From positions 124,001 to 188,000 of the forward strand of contig JAJEGS010000024.1 in NCBI GenBank assembly GCA_022819745.1: a stretch of 64,000 nt of DNA. Reading direction: 5' to 3'. How positions within the stretch are numbered: position 1 is the first letter of the stretch; every line of letters starts with the position of its first letter. Below, piece by piece: positions 32,727 to 41,435 of the stretch. The stretch is from Candidatus Latescibacterota bacterium (GTDB lineage: Bacteria; Latescibacterota; UBA2968; UBA8231). Position numbers and translations under genes: made by a program. The notes beneath the pieces were generated by a model. That model was given only the letters and a program-made list of their open reading frames with translations, was not told where the DNA came from and ran no database searches.

Positions 32727-35700
32727 TGCACACTAAATACGCACTTCTTGCTATCATCCTGCTACAGACGCTCTGCGCGTCTGCGGTCAGTGCCCGCGGT
32801 TCGGCGATTACTGGCCGGGCGTCTCTTACGGCTGGTACGACGTCTCCCTGTACGCTGGATGTGGTGCTAGTCACCTTTCGCGATGCGACAGCACCACCGC
32901 CCATGAGCCGCACGGACTGCGGTAGTGCCACAACCCCTGAAGCATGTGCCTATCACAACTACGACCGGCCCTACGGTGACAATCCCGGAGAGTCGTCAAT
33001 CCACGCCGATTCCAGTTATACGCGGCGCGATTTCGAGCGGCTATTTAGCGGCGGCTATGACGGTCTGCCAGATTTTGTCGGCACCAACGAGACGGTCGGT
33101 GCCGGCCATAGGCTACCCGAGGTGTTCGGCAGTGTGCGGGCGTACTACGATTCGGTATCGAATGGAGCGTTCCAACTGCATGTGCGGATAATCAATCCGG
33201 CCGATGATCAAGGCTATCCCCGCTGGGTCGAACTGCCGGAAACCAAGGCCCATTATGCCGAGATTGAGATAGATGATAGAAATAATCGGCTAGGTGGTGG
33301 AACCAGAGGGGATTGGTTCTGGGACGACGCTTATACGGCAGCGCAGGCCGCGGTAGATGTATGGTATCCAGATACGGACGAGTACGACCTTCCCAACGAC
33401 TCCTATGACACCGCTCGGCGCTTGCGTCATAAGGTACTCTACTTGTATTCCGGGGCCACCTATACCGCCCGAAGCCCTGCAGGTCTGCTGCATCCACAGG
33501 CGGATAGAGTTACAGTAAACAATCCAACGGCAGGGTTTCCCCGAGGGGTCGGCTACCGCTATGTCATGGGTGAGAGAGAGGGCTGGGGCCACAACGACCA
33601 TGACATTGACGAGTTCGCCGGTATCGGTACGCACGCCCATGAAATCGGCCATCTGTTGGGTCTCAATCACGGCGATGGCCTGTGGGAGGTTGCTACTAAC
33701 AGATATGATCGCGATACATCTTATACCAATGATGGTGCTGCCAACATGCTGGGGTGGACACTGATGCAAGGTGGGGGCGAACAGGGGCCGGAATTAGAAG
33801 ATAACGGCTACTCTATAGGCTACCGCTCCTGTCCTAATCCAATCAATCCCTTTTACCTGATGGACCTCGGCTGGCTCAATCCGTCCACCATCAGTGAGAG
33901 TCGAGATAATTACGCCATCGCAGCCGGGACGACGCATCGGATTGACCGCGGTGGGATTTCCTATCTACTCAATCGTCGCACGACGCAGCCGTTTGGCGGG
34001 CGTTACCTCGCGTTTTACGACTACGCTGGCGAGAATAGAGCCGATCAAGGTTTGATGATTTGGCGGCGGGAGATTGGCGGGGAAGAGCGGCCAATCCTGA
34101 TTGTTGCCGACGAAAGGCGCTACGAAGACGCCCGGGATCGCCAACAGAGGCCAAGATCGCCGGAATACTTTGACATGCTCTCCGATCCGTTCTTAGGCAC
34201 AGGGAACATCACGGCGGTTGATGCCTTGATAGACTCGGTAGGTCTGCGTCAAAAAACCTATGATAGCATTGACGGCAATGGAAACCCTCGTGGCGAAAAC
34301 ATAGACCCTGGCCGCTTGAATTTGGCTCTCACCAACATGACCTACAATCGCGCCACCGACACGATAACGGTGGACATCTACATGGCCCCTCCGGGTCCAC
34401 CGACTCATGTGACGGCAGTAGTGACCAACGAGCAGGCGACGCTGAGTTGGCACCGTCCGGCCCCTACTGACTCCGGTCCCCAACCGCCGCCACCTAGCTA
34501 CGAGTACCGGCAGAGCACCGATGGGGGTAGTACTTGGGGAGCAGCGACAGCGGTAGCCGAGGGGAGTACCGATGCCAGAAGCCAGACGATAGCCCTAGTC
34601 CCTGACACGGACTACCTCTTTGAGGTGCGGGCGGTCAACCCCTTGGGTTCCAGCGACTGGGTACGCCCCTCACAACGGGCCACGCCGCAGGCTGTGTTGA
34701 CGTCGGTGTCGTTTGGATCGGCGACGTATCAAGCCCTCGAAGGCGGCGATGCGGTGCCGGTGGTGGTTAGGTTATCGCCGTTGCCGTCGCAGCCGGTGCG
34801 TATTCCGGTTCAGGTGTCGGCCGATGCGGGCACCGAAGCGGACGATTACACGGTGGCGGGACTGACCGAGGGATCGGTGTCGTTTGCCGCCGGGGCGTCG
34901 GAGCAGTCGTTTAGTATCAAAGCCAACGAGGATGCCGATAGCGATAACGAGACGGTCTCGCTGTCGTTTGAGACGCTGGGGACTGTGGTCCGTGCGACGC
35001 CAGAGGCGACGGTGACACTGCTTGATAATGATGCCACGGTAGCACTGTCGTCGCTGTCTCCGCAGGTGGGTACTCCGCTAACGGCGGAGTTGGCCGATCC
35101 CAGCGGCGGCATCACCAACCCGCGTTGGCAGTGGCAACGGCGGTCGAGTCCGACAGCGAAGTGGATCAACGCCGCCGGAGTGTCGTCGCAACCGCTGCCG
35201 TGGGTTTCCATCTACCTGCCGCAGGCCGGCGATGTCGGCGATCAATTGCGGGCGACGGTAGGCTACACCGCGGCAGATGGTACTAGCCGGCGTGCCGAAA
35301 GCACGGCCACTGCGGCGGTGCGGGCGGCCCCACCGTCGGTGGTGAATCGTCCGCCGTCGGTTCCTTTGGGGCCGGATGTGGTGTCGGTGGCCGAGAATAC
35401 GACGTCGATAGGCACTTATATCTCGGCCGATCTGGATGGGGATGCGTTGGGTTGGACGGTGTCGCCTGCGGCCACGTTTTCCATCCGTGGCGGTGCGCTG
35501 CGTTTCAAAAATGCGCCGGACTACGAAAGTGGCACCACGGTCTATACGGCCACGCTCCAGACGTATGACGGGGCACTGTGGTCGCCGGCCAAGACGGTGA
35601 CCGTGCGCGTGACCGATGTCAACGAGCGTCCGTCGGCTCCTTCGGGGCCGGGGGTGGTGTCGGTGGCCGAGAATACGACGGCGATAGGCATTTACACCTC

Positions 35701-37366
35701 GACCGATCCGGAGGGTGATGCGTTGGGTTGGACGGTGTCGCCTGCGGCCACGTTTTCCATCCGTGGCGGTGCGTTGCGTTTCAAAAATGCGCCGGACTAC
35801 GAAAGTGGCACCACGGTCTATACGGCCACGCTTAAGACCTATGATGGGGCGCTGTGGTCGCCGGCCAAGACGGTTACCGTACGGGTGACCGATGTGGACG
35901 AGGATCCCGTTGTGCCCAAACCGCTCGCCGTGCGCGACCTTGCGAGTCGTGCTACGGGGCAGACCAGCGGCCAAGCAAGCTGGAAGCCGCCCCGCAACGC
36001 GAGTGCCGCCAAAGTCCGCTCCTACCGCTACCGGCTCGATGGCGGCACCATCCAGACCACGACGTCGACCAGTGCTTCCTTTTCCTCGCTCCAATCGGGT
36101 CGCCGCTACTCGGTTGATGTGTGGGCGGTCGGTTCCAGCGGCGCGGGCACGAGTGCCACCACGACCTTCACCACCGAGTCGGGCGTTGCGCCGGTGTTGG
36201 ATCCGGTTGGTCCGCTTACCTGTTACGTGGGCGAGTATTGCTCGTTTACGTTTCCGACGGCCCGTAAGGGTACGGCTCCGATCACCTACAAGGTGTCTCC
36301 GCCGTCGTGGGCGAGGGCTTCGGGTCGCAGCTTTTCTGGTACCGCACCGAGTAGTCCGGGCACGGCTTCGGCGTCGCTGAATGCCAGCAATGCCTACGGC
36401 ACGGATTCAGAAAGCCTGACCATCAACGTGAAAAAGCGTCCGGTGGCCGGGGTTGCGCCGGTGTTGCCAGCGGTCAGCAGCATCACCTGCTATGTCGGCG
36501 AGTATTGCTCGTTCACGTTTCCGGCGGCGACCAGTGGCACGGCCCCGATTACCTACAAGGTGTCGGCCCCGTCGTGGGCGAGGGCCTCCGGCCGCAGCTT
36601 TTCTGGTACTGCGCCGAGTAGTCCGGGCACGGCTTCGGCGTCGCTGAATGCCAGTAACGCCTACGGCACCGATTCAGAGAGCCTGACGATCAACGTGAAA
36701 AAGCGCGGGTATCCGCCAGTGTTGGCATCGGTCAGTAGCATCACCTGTTATGTGGGTGAGTATTGCTCATTCACGTTTCCGGCCGCGACCAGCGGCACGG
36801 CCCCGATTACCTACAAGGTGTCGGCCCCGTCGTGGGCTAGTGCCTCCGGCCGCAGCTTTTCTGGTACTGCGCCGAGTAGTCCGGGCACGGCTTCGGCGTC
36901 GCTGAATGCCAGTAATGCCTATGGCACCGACTCCGAAAGCCTGACGATCAACGTGAAAAAGCGCGGGTATCCGCCAGTGTTGGCATCGGTCAGTAGCATC
37001 ACCTGTTATGTGGGTGAGTATTGCTCATTCACGTTTCCGGCCGCGACCAGCGGTACGTCGCCGATCAGCTATACGGTGTCGGCCCCATCGTGGGCGAGGG
37101 CTTCGGGTCGGGGCTTTTCTGGTACTGCGCCGAGCAGTCCGGGCACGGCTTCGGCGTCGATCAACGCCAGTAATTCCTACGGCACCGATTCAGAAAGCCT
37201 GACGATCAACGTCAAAAAGCGGCTGGCGATGGCACCACGGCACTCGCCTGAATTCAGTCCCGTCCCCGGCGGCCAGTGGCTCGCCGAGCGCACTAGGCCC
37301 CTGTGGAGTAACATGGACGGTGCGCGATACGGATGGCGATACCGACTCCTACGCGCTATCAACTGA
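32726..37366 (+). CDS. Giant secreted M6-like metalloprotease with FnIII, Calx-beta, cadherin-like and Ig-like repeats
   Basis: A protein of 1546 residues. It has a signal peptide (residues 1-25) and a catalytic domain with HEIGHLLGLNH (305-315) and, later, YLMDLGWLNP, as in M6 (immune inhibitor A) peptidases. Then follow an FnIII-like domain (PPTHVTAVVTNEQATLSWH), a Calx-beta domain and two cadherin-like repeats (35348-35902). A second FnIII-like domain and four Ig-like repeats come next, each starting with a VLxxVxxxTCYVGEYCSF pattern (36191-37231). A short unrelated tail ends the chain. Start chosen at 32726 because AAGGAGG precedes it. Such proteins degrade extracellular protein; the repeats likely serve as spacers or adhesins. 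Confidence 0.9.
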   Translation: MHTKYALLAIILLQTLCASAVSARGSAITGRASLTAGTTSPCTLDVVLVTFRDATAPPPMSRTDCGSATTPEACAYHNYDRPYGDNPGESSIHADSSYTRRDFERLFSGGYDGLPDFVGTNETVGAGHRLPEVFGSVRAYYDSVSNGAFQLHVRIINPADDQGYPRWVELPETKAHYAEIEIDDRNNRLGGGTRGDWFWDDAYTAAQAAVDVWYPDTDEYDLPNDSYDTARRLRHKVLYLYSGATYTARSPAGLLHPQADRVTVNNPTAGFPRGVGYRYVMGEREGWGHNDHDIDEFAGIGTHAHEIGHLLGLNHGDGLWEVATNRYDRDTSYTNDGAANMLGWTLMQGGGEQGPELEDNGYSIGYRSCPNPINPFYLMDLGWLNPSTISESRDNYAIAAGTTHRIDRGGISYLLNRRTTQPFGGRYLAFYDYAGENRADQGLMIWRREIGGEERPILIVADERRYEDARDRQQRPRSPEYFDMLSDPFLGTGNITAVDALIDSVGLRQKTYDSIDGNGNPRGENIDPGRLNLALTNMTYNRATDTITVDIYMAPPGPPTHVTAVVTNEQATLSWHRPAPTDSGPQPPPPSYEYRQSTDGGSTWGAATAVAEGSTDARSQTIALVPDTDYLFEVRAVNPLGSSDWVRPSQRATPQAVLTSVSFGSATYQALEGGDAVPVVVRLSPLPSQPVRIPVQVSADAGTEADDYTVAGLTEGSVSFAAGASEQSFSIKANEDADSDNETVSLSFETLGTVVRATPEATVTLLDNDATVALSSLSPQVGTPLTAELADPSGGITNPRWQWQRRSSPTAKWINAAGVSSQPLPWVSIYLPQAGDVGDQLRATVGYTAADGTSRRAESTATAAVRAAPPSVVNRPPSVPLGPDVVSVAENTTSIGTYISADLDGDALGWTVSPAATFSIRGGALRFKNAPDYESGTTVYTATLQTYDGALWSPAKTVTVRVTDVNERPSAPSGPGVVSVAENTTAIGIYTSTDPEGDALGWTVSPAATFSIRGGALRFKNAPDYESGTTVYTATLKTYDGALWSPAKTVTVRVTDVDEDPVVPKPLAVRDLASRATGQTSGQASWKPPRNASAAKVRSYRYRLDGGTIQTTTSTSASFSSLQSGRRYSVDVWAVGSSGAGTSATTTFTTESGVAPVLDPVGPLTCYVGEYCSFTFPTARKGTAPITYKVSPPSWARASGRSFSGTAPSSPGTASASLNASNAYGTDSESLTINVKKRPVAGVAPVLPAVSSITCYVGEYCSFTFPAATSGTAPITYKVSAPSWARASGRSFSGTAPSSPGTASASLNASNAYGTDSESLTINVKKRGYPPVLASVSSITCYVGEYCSFTFPAATSGTAPITYKVSAPSWASASGRSFSGTAPSSPGTASASLNASNAYGTDSESLTINVKKRGYPPVLASVSSITCYVGEYCSFTFPAATSGTSPISYTVSAPSWARASGRGFSGTAPSSPGTASASINASNSYGTDSESLTINVKKRLAMAPRHSPEFSPVPGGQWLAERTRPLWSNMDGARYGWRYRLLRAIN
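35348..35902 (+). repeat. Tandem cadherin-like repeat, two near-identical units
   Basis: Units 35348-35626 (279 bp) and 35627-35902 (276 bp) inside the metalloprotease gene share long identical stretches, for example the DNA encoding GWTVSPAATFSIRGGALRF. This points to recent duplication or ongoing gene conversion. Confidence 0.85.
36191..37231 (+). repeat. Four tandem Ig-like repeats of about 86 codons
   Basis: Units begin at 36191, 36458, 36716 and 36974 (lengths 267, 258, 258 and 258 bp). All encode a CYVGEYCSFTFP start and an ASLNASNAYGTDSES-type end. Units 3 and 4 are nearly identical in DNA. All spacings are multiples of three, so unit loss or gain would keep the frame. The two cysteines per unit probably form a disulfide. 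Confidence 0.9.
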
Positions 37367-37394
37367 ACATCTAACACCCACGTACTGAACCCCC

Positions 37395-37426
37395 GGGGCT
37401 GGCCTTCGCTGTCGAAGGCCAGCCCC
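37395..37426 (+). promoter_or_regulatory. Perfect intercistronic hairpin
   Basis: GGGGCTGGCCTTCG (37395-37408), loop CTGT, CGAAGGCCAGCCCC (37413-37426) form a 14-bp perfect stem in the 80-bp gap between the metalloprotease and the next gene. There is no T run, so simple rho-independent termination is unlikely. It may protect the upstream mRNA or set the ratio of the two products. Confidence 0.6.
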
Positions 37427-37446
37427 TACCACAAGGAAAACCAACC

Positions 37447-38670
37447 ATGAAAAGGAAGAAAAGGGGCTTGCTGTGGCGGGTGCTGCCCGGCTTGCTCGCC
37501 GCCGGAGCCGCACATGCAGCCGACGACCTGACCGCGAATGACCCGCCGAGGATCGTCGGCCTTGAGAGCGTTTCTTTTGCCGAAAACAGCTCCGATCCGG
37601 TCGCCACCTACACCGCCCGCGACCCCCAAGGCGATGCGATAGCGTGGTCGCTGGCCGGACGCGACGCCGAGGCATTCACCTTCACCACCAATGCCGAACA
37701 CCAGACGATGACGCTGTTATTTCGGGCTATCCCCGACTACGAACAACCCGCCGATGTCTCGCCCACCGACAACGACTACCAAGTGACCGTAGTCGCCACC
37801 GACGGCGGCCAACCTGTCTTGGCGACGCCCTATCCGGTGCGCGTACAAGTGGTCGATGTAGCCGAGGCCGACCCCATGCCCGCGATCTCCGCGCCCGAAC
37901 AGATGCGCTCCACCACCCAGGCCGAGTATGTGGGTCGGATGGTGTGGGCGGTGATTGACTTCTACAAAGGCGTTGTGAGTTGGGCCGTGCGCGGGGTGGT
38001 TCATCACCTGCGCGATGTGTTCAACGCCAGCAAGCGCGATGCGAATGCGCCGGTGCCAGCAAGCGTGCCGGATGCGCCGGAGGTATCGGTGTATGCTGGC
38101 GCGTGGGCGGCGCTGGAGACGTCGGGGCGGCTGCACGTATCGGTGGGCAAGCCGGCGTCTGATGCGACCGCCTATGAGTACCAACTCTACGAAGGGGCTG
38201 AGCGGCTGTTGGATTGGACCTCTGCGGGGATAGCTGCGGCGGCGGGGGCGGCGTCTTCGTTTTCCGTAGGCGGATTGCGACATGGAAAACCGTATGTCGT
38301 GGCAGTGCGGGCGATCAACGAAGGAGGCGCGAGCAGTGCGGCGTGGGGCATGGCCACGCCGGGTCGCCTGTTTGCGCCGGAAGGGTTGCAGGCGGTGGCG
38401 GGTGATGGATGGGTGGCATTGGAATGGTCGGCGGCAGCGAGTGAGGGGCCGGTGCTGACGCGCTATGAATGGCGCGGGCGTCCGGTGTGGGGTGCGTGGT
38501 CTGAGTGGGAGCCGGTGGCTGGCGGCGCGGCAGCGCGGAGTCATAGGGTCGAAGGACTGGCAAACGGTGTAACGTATGCGTTTGAAGTGCGGGCGGCTAA
38601 TCCGGCGGGCGTGGGAGTGGTCGCGCAGGCGATGGCCGAGCCAGTACCAGCAGAGAACACGCCCCTGTGA
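37447..38670 (+). CDS. Secreted cadherin-like and FnIII protein
   Basis: A protein of 407 residues with a signal peptide (LLWRVLPGLLAAGAAHAAD). Residues about 35-145 form a cadherin-like domain (VSFAENSSDPVATYTARDPQ, then a terminal VQVVDVAEADP). A helical linker follows with a hydrophobic patch (GRMVWAVIDFYKGVVSWAV), then two FnIII-like domains (AYEYQLYEGAERLLDW; PEGLQAVAGDGWVALEW). It is the third gene of the sigma-54-driven operon, 80 bp after the metalloprotease. The cadherin-like domain resembles those in the protease, suggesting the two proteins contact each other or the same surface. No catalytic motif is seen. Confidence 0.85.
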   Translation: MKRKKRGLLWRVLPGLLAAGAAHAADDLTANDPPRIVGLESVSFAENSSDPVATYTARDPQGDAIAWSLAGRDAEAFTFTTNAEHQTMTLLFRAIPDYEQPADVSPTDNDYQVTVVATDGGQPVLATPYPVRVQVVDVAEADPMPAISAPEQMRSTTQAEYVGRMVWAVIDFYKGVVSWAVRGVVHHLRDVFNASKRDANAPVPASVPDAPEVSVYAGAWAALETSGRLHVSVGKPASDATAYEYQLYEGAERLLDWTSAGIAAAAGAASSFSVGGLRHGKPYVVAVRAINEGGASSAAWGMATPGRLFAPEGLQAVAGDGWVALEWSAAASEGPVLTRYEWRGRPVWGAWSEWEPVAGGAAARSHRVEGLANGVTYAFEVRAANPAGVGVVAQAMAEPVPAENTPL

Positions 38671-38777
38671 GCGCCCCAGCAAGCGCAGGCGCAAAATACA
38701 GGGGCGCAATGATGCGAATAAGCCGCCGCGTACTAGCACAGGCCGGCGAGAGGAACAAAAAGTTGTGCAAGTGCCTG

Positions 38778-38918
38778 ACTGACGTTACTCTCCGTTGTCG
38801 TGGGAAAAGAAATTAATGGCCGATGGTTAGTGGTCAGTCTTCGGACGGCCGTCCATCCATTGCCATTCCCGCGCCCGGCCTCCAAGGGGCCTTGCGACAA
38901 TGGCTGCGTAACGTCAGT
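38778..38918. repeat. 141-bp element bounded by 11-bp inverted repeats
   Basis: ACTGACGTTAC (38778-38788) and GTAACGTCAGT (38908-38918) are perfect inverted repeats in the 286-bp gap between the exoprotein operon and the oxidoreductase gene at 38957. The size would suit a miniature transposable element, but I see no flanking target duplication. The rest of the gap holds nothing recognisable. Confidence 0.35.
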
Positions 38919-38956
38919 TCCTTTTTAACGTTTCTGAGAAAGCAAAGGTAAATAGC

Positions 38957-39982
38957 ATGGCAGTTAAGACGTGTTTGATGATCGGGGCCAGCGGCATGGC
39001 CGGTGGTTGGATCGGACGGATGACCGAGCGTCTCGGCGACCGAATTCAGATCGTCGGGCTAGTGGATGTCAACGAGGAAGCGCTGGCGGCCCAAGGGGCC
39101 AAGCTCGGCTTGGGGGGCGAGCAGCTCTTTACCGATTATGAAGAGGCTTGCGCCAAGGTGCAGGCCGATTTCTGCGGCATTGCCACTCCGCCGCAATTCC
39201 ACAGCCCGCAGGCCATTGCCGCGCTGGAAGCCGGGATGCCAGTTATTTGCGAGAAGCCGATTGCCGATACCTTAGCAGCGGCCAAGGCCATGGCCGCCAA
39301 GGCCGAGGAGACGGGGTTGCCGTGCGCGATTATCCAGAATTACCGCTACGAGCCCAACAAGCAGGAGGTGGTGCGGATTCGCGAGGAGGGGCGACTTGGG
39401 CGGCTGCAGCACATCTTCGGCCGCTACGCCTGCGACTATCGCGAATACATGTCGTGGGGCAAGGAGTGGCGACACGATATGGATTTCAGCCTGCTCTTTG
39501 AAGGCTCGGTGCATCACTTCGATATGATGCGCTTTTTAGCCGGGGGGGATTGCGAGGTGTTGCAAGGATTTGGCTGGAACCCGGCGTGGTCGAGTTTTAA
39601 GCACTATTCGAGCGGATTTTATCTGCTGAGAATGGACAATGGAGTACACACGGCGTACGAGGGAAACAGTTCGGCGGCGGGGATTACGAGTTGTTGGCAC
39701 CGCGAGTACTATCGCTTGGAATTCGAGGAAGGAACGGTGGAAATAGGAGCGGGAGACGAGGTGCGAATTTATCGGGTGGGGCAGGAGGTGGAGGTGTATT
39801 CAGCACCGACTATGGAGTGGACAGGACACGATTATTTGTTCAAGGAGTTTGTGGATTGGCTGGAGGGGGGCAAGGCATCGGCGACGCGGATTGAAGATAA
39901 TTTGCAGAGTTTCGCGTTGGTGATTGCGGCGATGGAGACGACGGAGGATGGACAGCCCAAGCGAATCGCGGATTATCTGTAA
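38957..39982 (+). CDS. Gfo/Idh/MocA-family oxidoreductase
   Basis: A protein of 341 residues. The Rossmann start is MIGASGMAGGWIGRM, with a glycine pattern close to the family's GxGxxG. The signature GMPVICEKPIADTLAAAKA carries the conserved EKP lysine. The C-terminal domain has EGSVHHFDMMRFLAGGD, whose histidine is the usual active-site residue. It acts on a sugar or cyclitol with NAD(P); the substrate is unknown. It stands alone on the plus strand after the exoprotein operon. Confidence 0.92.
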   Translation: MAVKTCLMIGASGMAGGWIGRMTERLGDRIQIVGLVDVNEEALAAQGAKLGLGGEQLFTDYEEACAKVQADFCGIATPPQFHSPQAIAALEAGMPVICEKPIADTLAAAKAMAAKAEETGLPCAIIQNYRYEPNKQEVVRIREEGRLGRLQHIFGRYACDYREYMSWGKEWRHDMDFSLLFEGSVHHFDMMRFLAGGDCEVLQGFGWNPAWSSFKHYSSGFYLLRMDNGVHTAYEGNSSAAGITSCWHREYYRLEFEEGTVEIGAGDEVRIYRVGQEVEVYSAPTMEWTGHDYLFKEFVDWLEGGKASATRIEDNLQSFALVIAAMETTEDGQPKRIADYL

Positions 39983-40066
39983 GGTCTCGGCTTTAGAAAC
40001 TAAGACGCAGACGTACGGCTCCGGTCGTGCCGTTGCAACTGAACAGGAATCGCGGAAGCGTCTGTC

Positions 40067-40507
40067 CTAGCCGTGGTTGCCGCCGCGCAGCAGGAACACG
40101 CCCATCGCGCCCGTAAGCAGCGGCAGCGTGGCGTCGATGAGAATCCACACGAGGGAGGCCGTATCCGCTCCTACGGCCGTGAATTCAGGACTATACAAGA
40201 TAAACCAGTTCCAGAAGAACATGATGCCCACGCACAGGAAGCCGTAAAACTGGACGTTGGCGGCAACAAACTCGCGCGTGACCCCGGCGCTGGATCCTTC
40301 GCTGTCAACGCCTTTCTTGCGGGCATAGCCGAAGATCAGGCCCAACACAATGGCTACCGCCATAAACCCATCCAAGGTGGACCAAAGCGGGCTGTACGGC
40401 TGTTCTTCGCTGGAGACGTGATAGAGCGGTTCTACTACGGTGTGGATTGCGATCGCAACTGCCATCAAGACGAGAAACAGGCCACAGATTCGCTTGAGCG
40501 TATCCAT
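40067..40507 (-). CDS. Four-helix membrane protein, unknown function
   Basis: A protein of 146 residues with hydrophobic segments at about 5-24, 47-62, 86-105 and 119-139. No charged residues suggest a transport path, and I recognise no family. It is separated from the transglutaminase-like gene by 52 bp on the same strand and may be transcribed with the peptide-ligase cluster upstream. Confidence 0.75.
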   Translation of the reverse strand: MDTLKRICGLFLVLMAVAIAIHTVVEPLYHVSSEEQPYSPLWSTLDGFMAVAIVLGLIFGYARKKGVDSEGSSAGVTREFVAANVQFYGFLCVGIMFFWNWFILYSPEFTAVGADTASLVWILIDATLPLLTGAMGVFLLRGGNHG

Positions 40508-40559
40508 AATTTCCTTCCAGGTGATGTGGTTGAATTTCCCCTCAAGTTAAGACTTATAC

Positions 40560-41435
40560 CTATGGTGATTCAATAGGAAAAGAACGCGTCCGCACATCGA
40601 CTTCAAGCCGGGTTGCTCCGCCGCCTTGGAGGACGCCGCGCGTCGGCGACACGTCGCGGTAATCGCGCCCTACGGCAATGTGTACTTTCCCCCCCTCGCC
40701 GGCAAAGTTCTGGTTGGTCGGGTCGAAGCCGACCCAGCCAAGCGCTGGCAGCCGGCATTCGACCCAAGCGTGCGTGGCGTTGCTTGGTGCCTGCTCGCCG
40801 GATTGATCGGTTGGGTTTAGGTAGCCCGAGACATAGCGGGTGGGGATGCCCCAGGAGCGCGCTATGGCGATCATGAGATGGGCGTAGTCTTGGCAGACGC
40901 CCCGACCGGTTTCGAGGATGTGCTCGACGGAGGATTCCGCGGTGGTGCTGCCCGGGATGTATTGCAGGCAGTCGTGGAGTGTGTGCGACAGTTGCATCAG
41001 ACTTTCGAGCGGGTCGTCTCTAGGCTCGATGCGGTGCCGGGCGACGAACTCGGTGAGTGCGGGCGAAGGGCGCACCAGCGCGCTCGGGTGTGTGAAGTCC
41101 CAATCGGATTCTCTACGGGAGCGGATCTCCTTCCAAGCATCGATGTGCAAGCGCGCGGGGAGCGGTGGGGCGGATGCAACCTCGACCGTGGAGCGGGTTG
41201 TGATCTCCAAGATTTGGTGCATTTGGTGGAGGTCGAGGAGGTGTCGCGTGTTGCCGAAGCAGTCCGTCTCGCGGCTCAGGTTGGCTGGAGGGGATGTCTC
41301 AATCTCAAAGTCGAGGAGTCGCTGCCCGCGGTCCTGGCGCGGCTCCAGACACAGGAGCATCACGCACTGCTGGACTGGGGCCGTGTAGGAGTAGTGAGAG
41401 AGGTGTTCGATTTCGTAGCGGACGGCTCCGGTCAT
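40560..41435 (-). CDS. Transglutaminase-like protein of the ATP-grasp/alpha-E cluster
   Basis: A protein of 291 residues. An N-terminal beta-sandwich domain starts YEIEHLSHYSYTAPVQQCVM. The papain-like transglutaminase core has the catalytic cysteine in ETGRGVCQDYAHLMI, the histidine in SNATHAWVECRLP and the aspartate in GWVGFDPTNQ. Start at 41435 is chosen because it overlaps the stop of the alpha-E gene as ATGA. Known: this protein, an alpha-E protein and a circularly permuted ATP-grasp enzyme recur together and are predicted to form and process a peptide-like amide product. The chemistry remains undefined. Confidence 0.92.
   Translation of the reverse strand: MTGAVRYEIEHLSHYSYTAPVQQCVMLLCLEPRQDRGQRLLDFEIETSPPANLSRETDCFGNTRHLLDLHQMHQILEITTRSTVEVASAPPLPARLHIDAWKEIRSRRESDWDFTHPSALVRPSPALTEFVARHRIEPRDDPLESLMQLSHTLHDCLQYIPGSTTAESSVEHILETGRGVCQDYAHLMIAIARSWGIPTRYVSGYLNPTDQSGEQAPSNATHAWVECRLPALGWVGFDPTNQNFAGEGGKVHIAVGRDYRDVSPTRGVLQGGGATRLEVDVRTRSFPIESP

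Noticed and set aside
35078..36094. Long minus-strand frame opposite the metalloprotease repeats
   Set aside because: Its own repeats merely mirror the cadherin-like units on the plus strand, and its composition is Arg/Gly-rich.
36191..37231. Regular repeats considered as a CRISPR or non-coding satellite
   Set aside because: Units are about 258 bp, in frame, and encode a protein domain; there are no spacers.
37717..38739. Long minus-strand open frame of 340 codons opposite the cadherin/FnIII gene
   Set aside because: It is an arginine- and histidine-rich shadow frame. The plus-strand frame has a signal peptide and recognisable domains.
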